A DNA stretch of 64,000 bases from Pseudoduganella ginsengisoli (GCF_009720865.1 NZ_WNLA01000018.1:62001-126000), one strand, 5' to 3'. Shown: positions 26,772 to 37,786, counted from the first letter of the stretch. The notes: generated by a model not told the origin, from the letters alone. Numbers and translations are program-made.

Positions 26772-27572
26772 TTATTTGCAGACTTGATACTGAGCAATTA
26801 CAGGTGCGGCATGGGGTGATGGTGCTGCTGGCGCTGCCGGGACATTGGGCACGCCGACCGTCAGCGCCGTCCCATGGCCCGGCGTGCTGGCGAGCGCCAG
26901 CCAGCCGCCGGCTTCCGCGACGCGGCGTTCCATGCCCAATAAGCCCAGTCCGCGCCGGACCGGACCGGCGGGCAAGCCGACGCCGTTGTCGTGCACGGTC
27001 AGGCTCAGTTCATGTTCATCCCTGGCCAGCGCGATGCGCACTTCCGATGCCTGTGCATGCCGGACAATATTGGATAGTGATTCCTGCAGTACGCGCAGCA
27101 CGGTGGCTTCGGCGGGGCCGGCGCCATCGCTGTGGTAGCACGCGTCTTCCAGGCTGAAGACGATGGAGTTGGCGCGGGCAAATTCATGGAGCTGGCGCTC
27201 GACGGCGCTGCGCAAGCCTTGTTCCAGTGCGACCGGGTGCAAGCCATTGATAATGGCGCGCAGCGAGCGGCTGGTCAGATCAATGTGGGCCGACATGCGT
27301 TCCAGGTGGGCCGGCAAATCGGGCCGGACAGGCTGGCCGCACAGTGCGGCGAGGTCCAGCTTCAAGGTCAGCAGGTTTTGCCCCAGGTCGTCGTGGATGT
27401 CGGCTGCGATACGCTGCCGTTCCTGGGCCAGCGCGCTGTCGCATTCGGCGCGCAGCGCTTTGACGGCAATGGCTAACACATAACAGCGCCATAACAGCAG
27501 GATCGTGGCCAACAGCATTGCAGAGCACCAAAGGGTGGAACCGGACAGTATCTGCACGTGGCTGGCCTGCAT
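26772..27572 (-). CDS. NarL-type sensor histidine kinase (HisKA_3)
   Basis: 266 residues from the ATG at 27572, which has AGGAGA six bases upstream. One N-terminal transmembrane helix (about 16-36), then a HisKA_3 domain with phospho-acceptor His in ERQRIAADIHDDLGQNLLTL and a HATPase domain with QESLSNIVRHAQAS, DNGVGLP and RRGLGLLGMERRV. There is no sensor domain beyond the short N-terminus and no response-regulator gene adjacent; a diguanylate cyclase follows instead. The partner must be encoded elsewhere. The C-terminus is Ala/Pro-rich. Confidence 0.85.
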   Translation of the reverse strand: MQASHVQILSGSTLWCSAMLLATILLLWRCYVLAIAVKALRAECDSALAQERQRIAADIHDDLGQNLLTLKLDLAALCGQPVRPDLPAHLERMSAHIDLTSRSLRAIINGLHPVALEQGLRSAVERQLHEFARANSIVFSLEDACYHSDGAGPAEATVLRVLQESLSNIVRHAQASEVRIALARDEHELSLTVHDNGVGLPAGPVRRGLGLLGMERRVAEAGGWLALASTPGHGTALTVGVPNVPAAPAAPSPHAAPVIAQYQVCK

Positions 27573-27746
27573 GGGCGTCTCCTGGGCGAACTCGACAGAT
27601 AGGAAGTTATTACCATTGCCATTAGGAAGTTTTGCCAATTATCAATTTAACTATAAGCAATGACGAATACCCAGCAGCAGGCGGGGCCTTTATACAACAG
27701 CGGGGATGGGTGTAAAATAGAGGGTTACCTGACGAGTGAGCCACTT

Positions 27747-28382
27747 GTGACCTACAGCATCAAAGAGATTTTTTATACCTTGCAAGGCGAGGGCGCCCAC
27801 GCGGGGCGGCCGGCCGTGTTTTGCCGCTTTTCCGGCTGCAACCTGTGGACGGGCCGTGAAATCGACCGTGCCAGCGCCGTGTGCCAGTTTTGCGATACGG
27901 ATTTTGTCGGCACCGATGGCGAGCGCGGCGGCAAGTTCGCCACGCCCGACGCGCTGGCGGCGGAAATCAACAGCTTGTGGCCCGCATCGTATGCGGCCAG
28001 CAAATATGTCGTGTTCACGGGCGGCGAACCGCTGCTGCAGCTCGACGCACCGCTGATTGCCGCCATGCACGCGCAAGGTTTTGAAATCGCCATTGAAACC
28101 AATGGTACGCTGCCGGTCCCTTCGGGCGTGGACTGGATTTGCGTGAGCCCGAAAATGGGTTCGCAACTGGTGGTGCATAAGGGTAATGAAATCAAGGTCG
28201 TGATCCCGCAAAAAGACCAGGACCTGGCCGCCTACGAAGGGCTGGATTTCGAGAACTTTTTCGTGCAGCCAATGGATGGCCCGCTGGCCGATTTCAACAC
28301 GAAGCTGGCAATCGAAACGTGCAAGCGCAATCCGAAATGGAAGCTGAGCTTGCAGACTCATAAATTGTTGCAAATACCTTAA
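27747..28382 (+). CDS. queE: 7-carboxy-7-deazaguanine synthase
   Basis: 211 residues from a GTG at 27747, giving VTYSIKEIFYTLQGEG, the usual family start; an ATG at 27660 would add 29 non-conserved residues and would place a TAAAAT minus-10-like box (27713-27718) inside the gene. Radical-SAM cysteines are arranged C-x14-C-x2-C (CNLW...CQFC), the insertion variant usual in proteobacteria, with FTGGEPLLQLD and a VSPKMGS motif. It converts carboxytetrahydropterin to CDG in preQ0/queuosine synthesis. It is followed at 12 bases by queD, the preceding step. Confidence 0.92.
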   Translation: MTYSIKEIFYTLQGEGAHAGRPAVFCRFSGCNLWTGREIDRASAVCQFCDTDFVGTDGERGGKFATPDALAAEINSLWPASYAASKYVVFTGGEPLLQLDAPLIAAMHAQGFEIAIETNGTLPVPSGVDWICVSPKMGSQLVVHKGNEIKVVIPQKDQDLAAYEGLDFENFFVQPMDGPLADFNTKLAIETCKRNPKWKLSLQTHKLLQIP

Positions 28383-28394
28383 AAGAAGAAATCA

Positions 28395-28841
28395 ATGCTG
28401 ACTATTACGCGCAAGCTGGAATTCGATGCCGGCCACCGTATCCCCGACCACAAGAGCCAGTGCCGCAATTTGCACGGCCACCGCTATACGCTGGAAATCA
28501 CGCTGGTGGGCAATGTAATCGACGCCGAAGGCAATTCCGACAACGGCATGATCATGGACTTTTCCGACGTAAAAGCGCTGGCGAAAGAACACCTGGTCGA
28601 CGTGTGGGACCATTCGTTCCTCGTGTACGAGAAAGACACGGCCGTCAAAGAATTCCTGGCTTCGCTGCCGAATCACAAGACCGTCGTCATCGACCGCATC
28701 CCGACCGTGGAAAATCTGGCGAAAGTTGCGTTCGACATCTTGAAGGCCGCCTACAAGGACCGCTATGGTACCGGCCTGCACCTGCACAAGCTGGTGCTGC
28801 ATGAAACCCCGAATTGCTGGGCTGAGATCACCGATGACTGA
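28395..28841 (+). CDS. queD: 6-carboxy-tetrahydropterin synthase
   Basis: 148 residues. Zinc ligands are visible in FDAGHRIPDH and LHGHRY, with the catalytic Cys in SQCRNLHG and the later DHSFLVYEKD and LHETPNCWAEI. QueD makes carboxytetrahydropterin from dihydroneopterin triphosphate, the substrate of QueE encoded directly upstream. Its stop lies inside the start of tadA (8-base overlap), so the tRNA-modification genes are translated together. Confidence 0.93.
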   Translation: MLTITRKLEFDAGHRIPDHKSQCRNLHGHRYTLEITLVGNVIDAEGNSDNGMIMDFSDVKALAKEHLVDVWDHSFLVYEKDTAVKEFLASLPNHKTVVIDRIPTVENLAKVAFDILKAAYKDRYGTGLHLHKLVLHETPNCWAEITDD

Positions 28842-29358
28842 AGCAGTCTCGCCGGCAGGCGCCGAGCCGTACATGCGCGCCGCGCTGGAGCAGGCGCAAC
28901 TGGCGTGGAATGCCGGTGAAGTGCCGGTGGGCGCGGTCGTCGTCAAGGATGGCGTCATCATCGGCCGCGGCTACAACCAGCCGATCGGCCGCCACGATCC
29001 GACCGCCCATGCGGAAATCGTGGCCATGCGCCAGGCCGCCGAAGCGCTGGGCAATTACCGCCTGCCGGGCTGTGAATTGTATGTGACCCTGGAACCCTGC
29101 GTGATGTGCTCGGGCGCCATGATGCATGCGCGCATTTCCCGTATCGTGTACGGCGCGCCGGACCCGAAAACCGGCGCTTGCGGTTCCGTCATCGATGTGT
29201 TCCAGGAAGACAAACTGAACCATCACGCCACGACGGAAGGCGGCTTGCTGGCCGACGACTGCGCGGGCATGCTGAAAAGTTTTTTTGCGGCACGCCGTGC
29301 GGCGGCGCAGGAAGCGCGCCGCGCAGCACTGGCTGCTGTTGCCATTTCACCGAATTAG
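28834..29358 (+). CDS. tadA: tRNA-specific adenosine-34 deaminase
   Basis: 174 residues. Zinc-dependent deaminase signatures HAEIVAMR (His-Ala-Glu) and EPCVMCSGAM (the two Cys ligands) plus the TadA-specific GACGSVIDVF and NHHATTEGGLLADDC. It changes A34 to inosine in tRNA-Arg(ACG). The Ala/Arg-rich C-terminal tail is slightly longer than in E. coli. The start overlaps queD by 8 bases; both modify wobble position 34 of tRNAs. Confidence 0.93.
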   Translation: MTEAVSPAGAEPYMRAALEQAQLAWNAGEVPVGAVVVKDGVIIGRGYNQPIGRHDPTAHAEIVAMRQAAEALGNYRLPGCELYVTLEPCVMCSGAMMHARISRIVYGAPDPKTGACGSVIDVFQEDKLNHHATTEGGLLADDCAGMLKSFFAARRAAAQEARRAALAAVAISPN

Positions 29359-29454
29359 AGCGCCCACTCTTCGCACACGCTTGACGAATATCTAACCCCG
29401 GGTGTTATGCTGGGGAGAAAGAGTTTTGCAAGTTGCAAGCAGGTAGGAGAGCTG

Positions 29455-30258
29455 ATGCGGTCCAGTAAGAAAAATCACGGCGCGCCCGGTGTGGTGCGCC
29501 TTGCTCTCGAATTGCGCGCCCCGTGGGAACTGGGTGCCGCGCTCGTGGCATATCCCTTTGCCCACCTGGCCGCGCCCGGCGACGGCCATCCTGTCATGGT
29601 GGTGCCCGGCCTCGCGTCCGGCGACATGACCACCATCGTGATCCGCAAGTTTCTCGCTGAGCGGGGCTTTGATACGTACGCATGGGAACAGGGTTTGAAT
29701 TTCGGTCCGAACAATGGGTCGCTGGACGCGTGCGTGGCGCGCGTGCGCGACATCCACCAACGTACGGGACGCACGGTCAGCCTCGTGGGCTGGAGCCTGG
29801 GCGGCGTGTTTGCGCGGGAAATTGCCAAGCTGCTGCCGGAATGCACGCGCGTCGTGGTATCGCTGGGCACGCCCTTTACCGGCAATCCCAAATCCAACAA
29901 TGCGTGGCGCCTGTATGAACTGGTGTCGGGCGACAAGGTCGACGACATGGGCTTTGAACGTTTTGCCGTGCGCCCGCCTGTGCCGACCACGTCGATTTTC
30001 AGCCGCACCGACGGCGTCGTTGCATGGCAATGCAGCATGGAAGAAGAAACCGCGCAGTCGGAAAACATTGAAGTGCACGCCAGCCACATCGGCATGGGCG
30101 CCAATCCATCGGCGCTGTTTGCCATTGCCGACCGCCTGGCCCAGCCGGAAGGCGGCTGGCGCCGGTTCGACCACGATGCCCACACCGGCATCAAGAAGTT
30201 ACTGTACTGGGATCCCCAGCGCACGCCATTTTTCCAACACATGTTCGGACTCTACTGA
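29455..30258 (+). CDS. Alpha/beta-hydrolase, lipase/esterase-like
   Basis: 267 residues from the ATG at 29455 with AGGAGA upstream; an upstream in-frame ATG at 29407 falls on a promoter-like box (TTGACG at 29381, TATGCT at 29406), which argues against it. Motifs: MVVPGLASGDMTT near residue 45, nucleophile elbow GWSLGG, LGTPFTGNPKSNNAWRLYE, and a His late in the chain (EVHASHIGMG). The LGTPF stretch is common in triacylglycerol-lipase and PHA-depolymerase-like proteins. No signal peptide. 15 bases upstream of a second hydrolase gene. Confidence 0.8.
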   Translation: MRSSKKNHGAPGVVRLALELRAPWELGAALVAYPFAHLAAPGDGHPVMVVPGLASGDMTTIVIRKFLAERGFDTYAWEQGLNFGPNNGSLDACVARVRDIHQRTGRTVSLVGWSLGGVFAREIAKLLPECTRVVVSLGTPFTGNPKSNNAWRLYELVSGDKVDDMGFERFAVRPPVPTTSIFSRTDGVVAWQCSMEEETAQSENIEVHASHIGMGANPSALFAIADRLAQPEGGWRRFDHDAHTGIKKLLYWDPQRTPFFQHMFGLY

Positions 30259-30273
30259 CGAAGGAGCCACACC

Positions 30274-31185
30274 ATGCCCATCATCACCGCCAACGGCATC
30301 AACATCGCGTATGAGACCAGCGGTAATCCGGATGGGCCACCGGTCTTGCTGATCATGGGGCTGGGCATGCAGCTGGTGTCCTGGCCCATGGAATTCGTGC
30401 AGGGACTGGAGCAGCAGGGCTGCTTTGTCATCCGTTTCGATAACCGCGACAGCGGCCTGTCGGCCAAGTTCGACGTGGCCGGCGTGCCCAACCTGCCGCT
30501 GTCGTATGTGAAAAGCCTGGTGGGCTGGCCGCTGCGGTCGGCGTACCTGTTATCGGACATGGCGGCCGATGCACGCGGCCTGCTCGATGCCCTGGATATC
30601 CAGCAGGCGCACCTGATCGGTGCGTCGATGGGCGGCATGATTGCGCAAATTTTTGCCGCCCAATATCCGCAGCGCACGCTGAGCCTGACGTCGATCATGT
30701 CCAGCAGCGGCCGGCGCGGCTTGCCGGGGCCGACGCGCGCTGCACGCCGCGCCTTGATGCAGCCGCCGCCGCCCGGCGCGCAGCGCGACCAGCTGATCGA
30801 CCACATGGCGCAAACTTTCCGCGTGATCGGCAGTCCGGGTTTCCCCATGCCGGAAAAACTGTTGCGCGACCGGATCGCCATGTCGATCGAGCGCAGCCTG
30901 TGCCCGGGCGGCGTGGCGCGGCAACTGGTGGCCATTGCCGCCAGCGGCGACCGTTCGCCGCTGCTGCAGCAAATTATCCGGCCATCGCTGATCATCCACG
31001 GCGCGCAAGATCCGCTGGTGCCGGTGGCCTGCGGCATCGATACGGCAAAGCGCATCACTGGCGCCGTGCTGCACGTAATTGATGGCATGGGCCACGACTT
31101 GCCGCCGCAACTGATCCCGCGCTTTCTTGGCTTGATCAAGCCTTTCCTATTCGATAAGATTGCGCCTCATGCCGTAGCCGGATGA
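30274..31185 (+). CDS. Alpha/beta-fold hydrolase
   Basis: 303 residues, full-length alpha/beta-hydrolase. Visible: LLIMGLGMQLVSWP (oxyanion loop), DNRDSGLSAKF, the nucleophile elbow GASMGGMIAQIFAA, an Asp in HGAQDPLVPVACG and the catalytic His in DGMGHDLPPQL. This set resembles the aclacinomycin-methylesterase / proline-iminopeptidase-like branch of hydrolases; the substrate is unknown. Close behind the previous hydrolase gene and 48 bases ahead of ldcA; likely one operon running to 33496. Confidence 0.82.
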   Translation: MPIITANGINIAYETSGNPDGPPVLLIMGLGMQLVSWPMEFVQGLEQQGCFVIRFDNRDSGLSAKFDVAGVPNLPLSYVKSLVGWPLRSAYLLSDMAADARGLLDALDIQQAHLIGASMGGMIAQIFAAQYPQRTLSLTSIMSSSGRRGLPGPTRAARRALMQPPPPGAQRDQLIDHMAQTFRVIGSPGFPMPEKLLRDRIAMSIERSLCPGGVARQLVAIAASGDRSPLLQQIIRPSLIIHGAQDPLVPVACGIDTAKRITGAVLHVIDGMGHDLPPQLIPRFLGLIKPFLFDKIAPHAVAG

Positions 31186-31233
31186 CGCACTGTGCGCGCC
31201 GCGGCGGCTGATTTTTCAGGAGCGTTGCGGCAC

Positions 31234-32199
31234 GTGAATCCACCGAATCTTTGCATCGCCATTGCCGCGCCAGGCGGCTATGCGCTGGACCGCGCGCAGT
31301 TCGAGCGCGGCATTGCCCGCCTGCAGGCACAGGGCATCACCGTTCATAATTACTATGACCCGGACCGCGTGCACCAGCGTTTTGCCGCCACGGATGCGGA
31401 GCGGCTGGCCCAATTGAACGCCGCCGCGCAAGACCCCGACGCGCAAGTGGTGGTCATGCTGCGCGGGTCGTATGGCATGACGCGTCTGTTGCCGGACATC
31501 GATTTCCGCGCGATGGCGGACAGCGGCAAGCTGTTTGTCGGCTACAGTGATATCACGGCCTTCCATATGGGGCTCTATGCGGCGACGGGCGCCATGAGTT
31601 TCGCCGGCCCGATGATACTCGATGATTTCGTGCGCGATGAGCCGGTGCCGTACACATTGGACCAACTGTGGGATTGCCTGCGCGGGCCCGTGCACACGGT
31701 ACGCGGCGCGGCGCAGGGCAATCCAGCCGTCGATGTGCAGGGCACGCTGTGGGGCGGCAACCTTGCGATGCTGGCCAGCCTCATTGGCACGCCATATTTT
31801 GCCCGCATCGATCACGGCATCCTGTTCATCGAAGACATCAGCGAACACCCGTACCGTATTGAGCGCATGCTGCTGCAATTGCAGCAGGCGGGCGTGCTGG
31901 AAAAGCAAAAGGCGCTGGTGCTGGGCGATTTTTCCGGTTATCGGCTGGGCCCTTCTGACAATGGCTACGACTTCGATGCGATGGTGGCGTACTTGCGGGG
32001 GCGCTTGCCGATTCCTGTGCTGACCGGCCTGCCGTTCGGCCATATCCGTACCCGCTGCACGCTGCCATTCGGCGCGCAGGGCCGGTTGGTGTCGGATGCG
32101 GAAGGCTTTACGCTGACGGCTACCGGCTATCCAACGCTGGCGGCGCTGTCGGGGTGCGCGAATCCAGTCTTGCCTGCCCAGGGTGGCGATAATGTCTGA
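31234..32199 (+). CDS. ldcA: Muramoyltetrapeptide (LD-) carboxypeptidase
   Basis: 321 residues from a GTG at 31234 preceded at 11 bases by AGGAG. S66-family motifs: AIAAPGGYALD at the N-terminus, MLRGSYGMTRLLPDIDF, the nucleophile region VGYSDITAF, GTLWGGNLAMLASLIGT with HGILFIEDISEHPYRIERML, and the C-terminal GLPFGHIRTRCTLPFG with the catalytic His. The enzyme removes the terminal D-Ala from muropeptide tetrapeptides in the cytoplasm during wall recycling. The stop overlaps the following flavin oxidase gene by 8 bases. Confidence 0.92.
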   Translation: MNPPNLCIAIAAPGGYALDRAQFERGIARLQAQGITVHNYYDPDRVHQRFAATDAERLAQLNAAAQDPDAQVVVMLRGSYGMTRLLPDIDFRAMADSGKLFVGYSDITAFHMGLYAATGAMSFAGPMILDDFVRDEPVPYTLDQLWDCLRGPVHTVRGAAQGNPAVDVQGTLWGGNLAMLASLIGTPYFARIDHGILFIEDISEHPYRIERMLLQLQQAGVLEKQKALVLGDFSGYRLGPSDNGYDFDAMVAYLRGRLPIPVLTGLPFGHIRTRCTLPFGAQGRLVSDAEGFTLTATGYPTLAALSGCANPVLPAQGGDNV

Positions 32200-33496
32200 C
32201 ATGGCTGACGGCAGCCGCGCGCTGGCGGAACTCAGCTATTACCGCGCAACGGCCAGCCATGACGGTTTTGCCGCGCTGGCAGGCAGCGTGGATGCCGATA
32301 TTTGTATTATCGGCGGCGGCTTTGCCGGGCTGGCGACGGCCGCATCGCTGATGGAAAAGGGGCTGCGCAACGTCGTCGTGCTGGAAGCGGAAACGGTGGG
32401 CCATGGCGCGTCCGGGCGCAATGGCGGCTTTGTGTTTGGCGGTTATTCGCTGGGCGAGCGCTCGCTGGTGGCGTCGGCCGGCCCGGATGAAGGCCGCAAG
32501 CTGTACCGCTTGACGCTGGACGCGGTCGACACCATCCGCCGCCGCATCCGCGATTACCGCATCGATTGCGATGCCGTCGATGGCGGCATTTATTTGGCCA
32601 ACTGGTTTGATGATGATGCGATTCTCGACCAGCAGCAGCGCTTCATGCGCGATGCGCTGGGTGTCGAATGGCAGCGCGTGTCGAAAGCGGATTTCACGGA
32701 AAAGTCCCGCAGCGAACGCTATTTCGGCGCATTGTTTGAAGAAAATGCCTTTCACTTCCATCCGCTGAAATATGCGCAGGGCCTGGCGCGCGCGCTGGCG
32801 GTGGGCGGCGTGCGTGTGCATGAGCAAAGCCGGGTGCGTTCCATCGCTAAAACCGGCACGGACGCGACGGGCTGGCGCATTGCAACGGGCTCGGGTGAAG
32901 TTCTGGCGCGCCACGTCGTTGTGTGCTGCGGCGGCTATATCGAACGCCTGTATCCAAAGCTGGCGGGCGCGATATTACCGATTGCCACCTACGTGATGGT
33001 GACGGAACCGCTGGGCGAGCGCATCGCGCAGGCGGTCAATACCAATGCGGCGATTTACGATACGCGGTTTGCGTTCGACTATTACCGCCCGCTGCCGGAC
33101 TCGCGGCTGCTGTGGGGCGGTAGGATTTCCATCTTCGACAAGGGCGCGGCCGACGTGGCGCGGCTGTTGTATGGCGACATGCTGAAAGTGTATCCGCAAC
33201 TGGCGGGCACGAAAGTCGAGTATGCGTGGAGCGGCATGATGAGTTATGGCCGCCACAAGATGCCGCAACTGGGCCGTTTGCCGGAAGGGATCTGGTATGG
33301 CATGGGCTTTGGCGGGCATGGGGTGGGGCCGACCACATTGTCCGGCGAAGTGCTGGCTGCCGCGCTGACGGGGCAATCCGTGGATTTGTCGCGCTTTAAG
33401 CAGTGGGGTTTGCCCACCACCGGCGGCCCGGCGGGGCTGGTGGCGGCGCAGTTGACATATTGGTATTACGAATTGCGTGACTGGATGCGGCAGTAA
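32192..33496 (+). CDS. FAD-dependent amine oxidase (DAO / PuuB-like)
   Basis: 434 residues. N-terminal dinucleotide fold with DICIIGGGFAGLATAASL and VVVLEAETVGHGASGRNGGFVFGG, typical of DAO-family oxidases of the gamma-glutamylputrescine oxidase / glycine oxidase group; the C-terminus has WSGMMSYGRHKMPQLGRLPEGIWYGMGFGGHGVGPTT. It oxidises an amine or amino acid with release of peroxide; the substrate is not readable. Translation is coupled to ldcA. Confidence 0.88.
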   Translation: MSDMADGSRALAELSYYRATASHDGFAALAGSVDADICIIGGGFAGLATAASLMEKGLRNVVVLEAETVGHGASGRNGGFVFGGYSLGERSLVASAGPDEGRKLYRLTLDAVDTIRRRIRDYRIDCDAVDGGIYLANWFDDDAILDQQQRFMRDALGVEWQRVSKADFTEKSRSERYFGALFEENAFHFHPLKYAQGLARALAVGGVRVHEQSRVRSIAKTGTDATGWRIATGSGEVLARHVVVCCGGYIERLYPKLAGAILPIATYVMVTEPLGERIAQAVNTNAAIYDTRFAFDYYRPLPDSRLLWGGRISIFDKGAADVARLLYGDMLKVYPQLAGTKVEYAWSGMMSYGRHKMPQLGRLPEGIWYGMGFGGHGVGPTTLSGEVLAAALTGQSVDLSRFKQWGLPTTGGPAGLVAAQLTYWYYELRDWMRQ

Positions 33497-33567
33497 GCTG
33501 GTTATTGTTTAGATATGGATGGTCAATGGTAGCCCCCTCATGTCAGCTCCGGCGCAGTCTTTACACT

Positions 33568-35487
33568 TCACGTCGAGGGACACCATCCATTGACCTGTTT
33601 TTTATTGATCTGTAAGACGATTTTGCTGCTCACATCCTTTGCCATGGAGGCTACTGCGTCGGCCACTTGAGCAAATTCCTCCGGTGTGCAGAGCCGTTTT
33701 CCTGCCTGTTCGCTACGTAAATGGCGTTCGATAATCAGCCCTGTCGCCGTACGCTCATAATGGGCGCGATATTGAAAGTAGTCATTTTCAATCGAAAGAT
33801 CATCAGGTAAGGCCACCACTTCGATTGAGCCAGGAAGCTTATAGTTGGCGCGTTCAACAATATTGCTTTGCAGGCATCGGAATGGCTGGACGCGTGTCGC
33901 GTCGACTGCATAGCCCTGGACCAGAATGCGGATGTCTTCCCAAAGTGCGCTGCTGGCATCGATTGCCGCTTGTCCATCCTTCGGCAGGAAGGGCTTGACC
34001 TTCCCGTCCGTGTATCGAAAGTGGAAGTCGCCATTGTACGCCTGCGGGGCATCAAAGTATTCCTGCGCTGAACCTGACCAGCCTCGCTGCTGCAAGATGA
34101 ATTGCAACCAACTACCGGGCCGGGACTGTGGTGTATCACGGACCACGGCGCGGCGCGATTCACCCCAATAGCCAGAATTATTGACATAATAGTTGAATGT
34201 GGCCGAACCATCCGAAAGGATGCGGACGTCAAATTGCTTATTGATCTGACCGTCCTGACGCGCAGGCGTATGGCCGATTTCTCCACTGCGCGTCAGTAAA
34301 GTAGGCTTATCCAGTTGGTCGACAGGTAAGTAACCGCCTTCAATATCTTTGCTGGTCGCATCCAGGTATAGATCAAGTGCAGGAATATATGAAATAACGT
34401 GGCCAAAATGCATCGAAGCCACATGGGGCAACGTATAAATATCATCACCCCAGTTGATCAATACAGACGTGCTTTCGATCCCGACAGCATCCAGCATTGC
34501 CTGCATCAAAATAGCATGGTCTTTGCAGTCTCCGGAGCGGTGGCGCAAAATAGTCCCGGAAGCATAAGAGGGCAACATGCTATTGCTGTCGAAATATATT
34601 GCACGATATCGAATATGCTTTCGTATCCACGTATGAATCGCGAGTGCTTTGCTGCGCGGATCATTCAAGCCTGCGACGATGGTGCGAGCCAAATTGGCCA
34701 CTTGTGCATCGAATTTAATCTGCTTGCTCGCATGTTCTTCATATAAACGAGCGACAGCGGCATAGTTTTCAAATGTGGAAACATGCAAAAGATCGCGATA
34801 TGCGGTACGGTTAGCAGATCCCATTTCCATATAGCTGTTGACGCCGCCATCGAATTGCCAACTTGAAACGGTTCTGCCTGGTGATGCCGAACGCGGTACT
34901 TGGCGAAAGCCGCGTGCCTCACTATATAAAGGCATATCCTGCGGCCGGTCGATGGTGACGGAAAACTCAGCGGGGGCTACTTCAGGTGTGTAAGCCAGCC
35001 ACGTTCCAAAAAAATTCCCCTCTAATGCTGGTTTTCCTATGGTTGTTGTGCGAACCCGAGAATAAATTCTGTCCCCGACATGAATATTCTTAAATGGAAC
35101 ATGAAAATTCCTTTTGTCACGGAATCGGATAATGTCTTCGGAGTTTGGTAGTTTGGACACCCAAGCTGCAGAAGCAGATATACGGTGGCGCCTCCCATCT
35201 GGGCGTTCTATATATGCTTCCAAAACTTCTGCCTTTTCATTCTTGACATCAAAAACTATGGTTTGTTCCCGATTCTTAGATATCGCTGCCGTCGTATTGA
35301 TCTGCCAAAGCAACTCCCGGACCATATCAAAGCGGCCATCCCTTTGCAAAACATACGTTACATTATCCCGATAGAGGGTTGTCTCTGCTTTCTTATCTTC
35401 CGCAAAAACACATGAGAGGGGCATAAACAGTAGAATGCCTAACCAACTCTTTAATTTTAAATCTGTTTTCTTGGCTATTTTTAACAT
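33568..35487 (-). CDS. DUF3857 / transglutaminase-like exported protein
   Basis: 639 residues with a signal peptide (1-29). A DUF3857 domain (about 45-210) is followed by a transglutaminase-like domain with the catalytic triad visible as C321 (RSGDCKDHA), H363 (MHFGHVISY) and D376 (LYLDAT). A C-terminal beta-rich part lies at about 410-620. The role of such proteins is not settled; a protease or amide-bond-forming role at the envelope is possible. The gene is markedly AT-richer than its neighbours and uses codons such as TTA, ATA and AAA freely, suggesting acquisition from a lower-GC source. Confidence 0.85.
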   Translation of the reverse strand: MLKIAKKTDLKLKSWLGILLFMPLSCVFAEDKKAETTLYRDNVTYVLQRDGRFDMVRELLWQINTTAAISKNREQTIVFDVKNEKAEVLEAYIERPDGRRHRISASAAWVSKLPNSEDIIRFRDKRNFHVPFKNIHVGDRIYSRVRTTTIGKPALEGNFFGTWLAYTPEVAPAEFSVTIDRPQDMPLYSEARGFRQVPRSASPGRTVSSWQFDGGVNSYMEMGSANRTAYRDLLHVSTFENYAAVARLYEEHASKQIKFDAQVANLARTIVAGLNDPRSKALAIHTWIRKHIRYRAIYFDSNSMLPSYASGTILRHRSGDCKDHAILMQAMLDAVGIESTSVLINWGDDIYTLPHVASMHFGHVISYIPALDLYLDATSKDIEGGYLPVDQLDKPTLLTRSGEIGHTPARQDGQINKQFDVRILSDGSATFNYYVNNSGYWGESRRAVVRDTPQSRPGSWLQFILQQRGWSGSAQEYFDAPQAYNGDFHFRYTDGKVKPFLPKDGQAAIDASSALWEDIRILVQGYAVDATRVQPFRCLQSNIVERANYKLPGSIEVVALPDDLSIENDYFQYRAHYERTATGLIIERHLRSEQAGKRLCTPEEFAQVADAVASMAKDVSSKIVLQINKKQVNGWCPST

Positions 35488-36062
35488 ATTTTATTGCATG
35501 CGAAGATGTGAGCGTGCGGCCATCAATGGCTCCCTGCTGACACGGTAGCAAGCCCCGTCACTTTCAAAACACGCATACTCTCACTAAAAAATGACGCGAC
35601 CAATTCCGGCAATTAATAATTAAGCATTATTCTATATTAAAATTATTAAATTGAAAACATTTCTGGTTGAAATTGTCTCAATTAGTTTTCTAAGGGATCT
35701 TGAAAACCGGCGTCGTGAACATGAGCGCATGCATAAAGCTGGACGATGTCGCGTTGATGAGCTCTTTGGCTGCCAGGGTGAAGTAAGCGGGATTAAGCAT
35801 CGGCGATACGTTGAGGCATGTCGACATTGCGGCCATGGCTGCAACGTCGGTAAAGCGGCGCATGGGCCGGGCCGCGAGCGCGGCGGGAGGCCGCCATTTC
35901 CCACCGAAGTGACGATGCGGGCTCGGCTGATCCCGCAACTGTTCAAATTTATGCTGCTTGACTGTCATTTCATCGGGTCCGCTCCAAGTCAACAACTAAC
36001 GGGGGCACCCCCATGGTAGAATGTAAGGTTACTGAATTCACCGCAACTAGGAACCACTTCAC
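35488..36062. other. AT-rich intergenic region, possible gene remnant
   Basis: 575 bases with no supported intact gene. The left third is very AT-rich. Between 35690 and 35995 opposite frames on both strands stay open. The minus-strand frame ends FTDVAAMAAMSTCLNV...AAKELINATSS, which reads more like protein than the plus-strand one, but it has no ribosome binding site and I recognise no family; it may be a decayed gene. At the right a TAGAAT box (36017-36022) and AGGAA (36049) belong to ybiT. Confidence 0.4.
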
Positions 36063-37664
<1,602 letters not shown>

Positions 37665-37681
37665 TTGTCCTGAGCGTAGCG

Positions 37682-37715
37682 GGGCGCCAACTGCAGGGTT
37701 GGCGCCCTTTGTTTT
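37682..37715 (+). terminator. Rho-independent terminator of ybiT
   Basis: Perfect 10-bp stem GGGCGCCAAC/GTTGGCGCCC, 6-base loop, then TTTGTTTT. It lies 18 bases after the ybiT stop. Confidence 0.92.
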
Positions 37716-37786
37716 ACGGGGTCCGGCAGACATTGGCGCATTGTGCGATAGTGTCGCCATCTCCTTGTTCTTAAAGCCTTAGCATC

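Noticed and set aside
27573..27746. PreQ1 riboswitch upstream of queE
   Set aside because: No matching hairpin and A-rich tail pattern was seen; only a promoter-like box is present.
35651..36019. 122-codon plus-strand frame in the AT-rich gap
   Set aside because: No ribosome binding site or recognisable family, and an equally long frame exists on the other strand; kept only as a possible remnant region.
33568..36062. Genomic island with integrase or attachment sites
   Set aside because: No integrase, tRNA gene or direct repeats at the borders were found; only the base composition differs.
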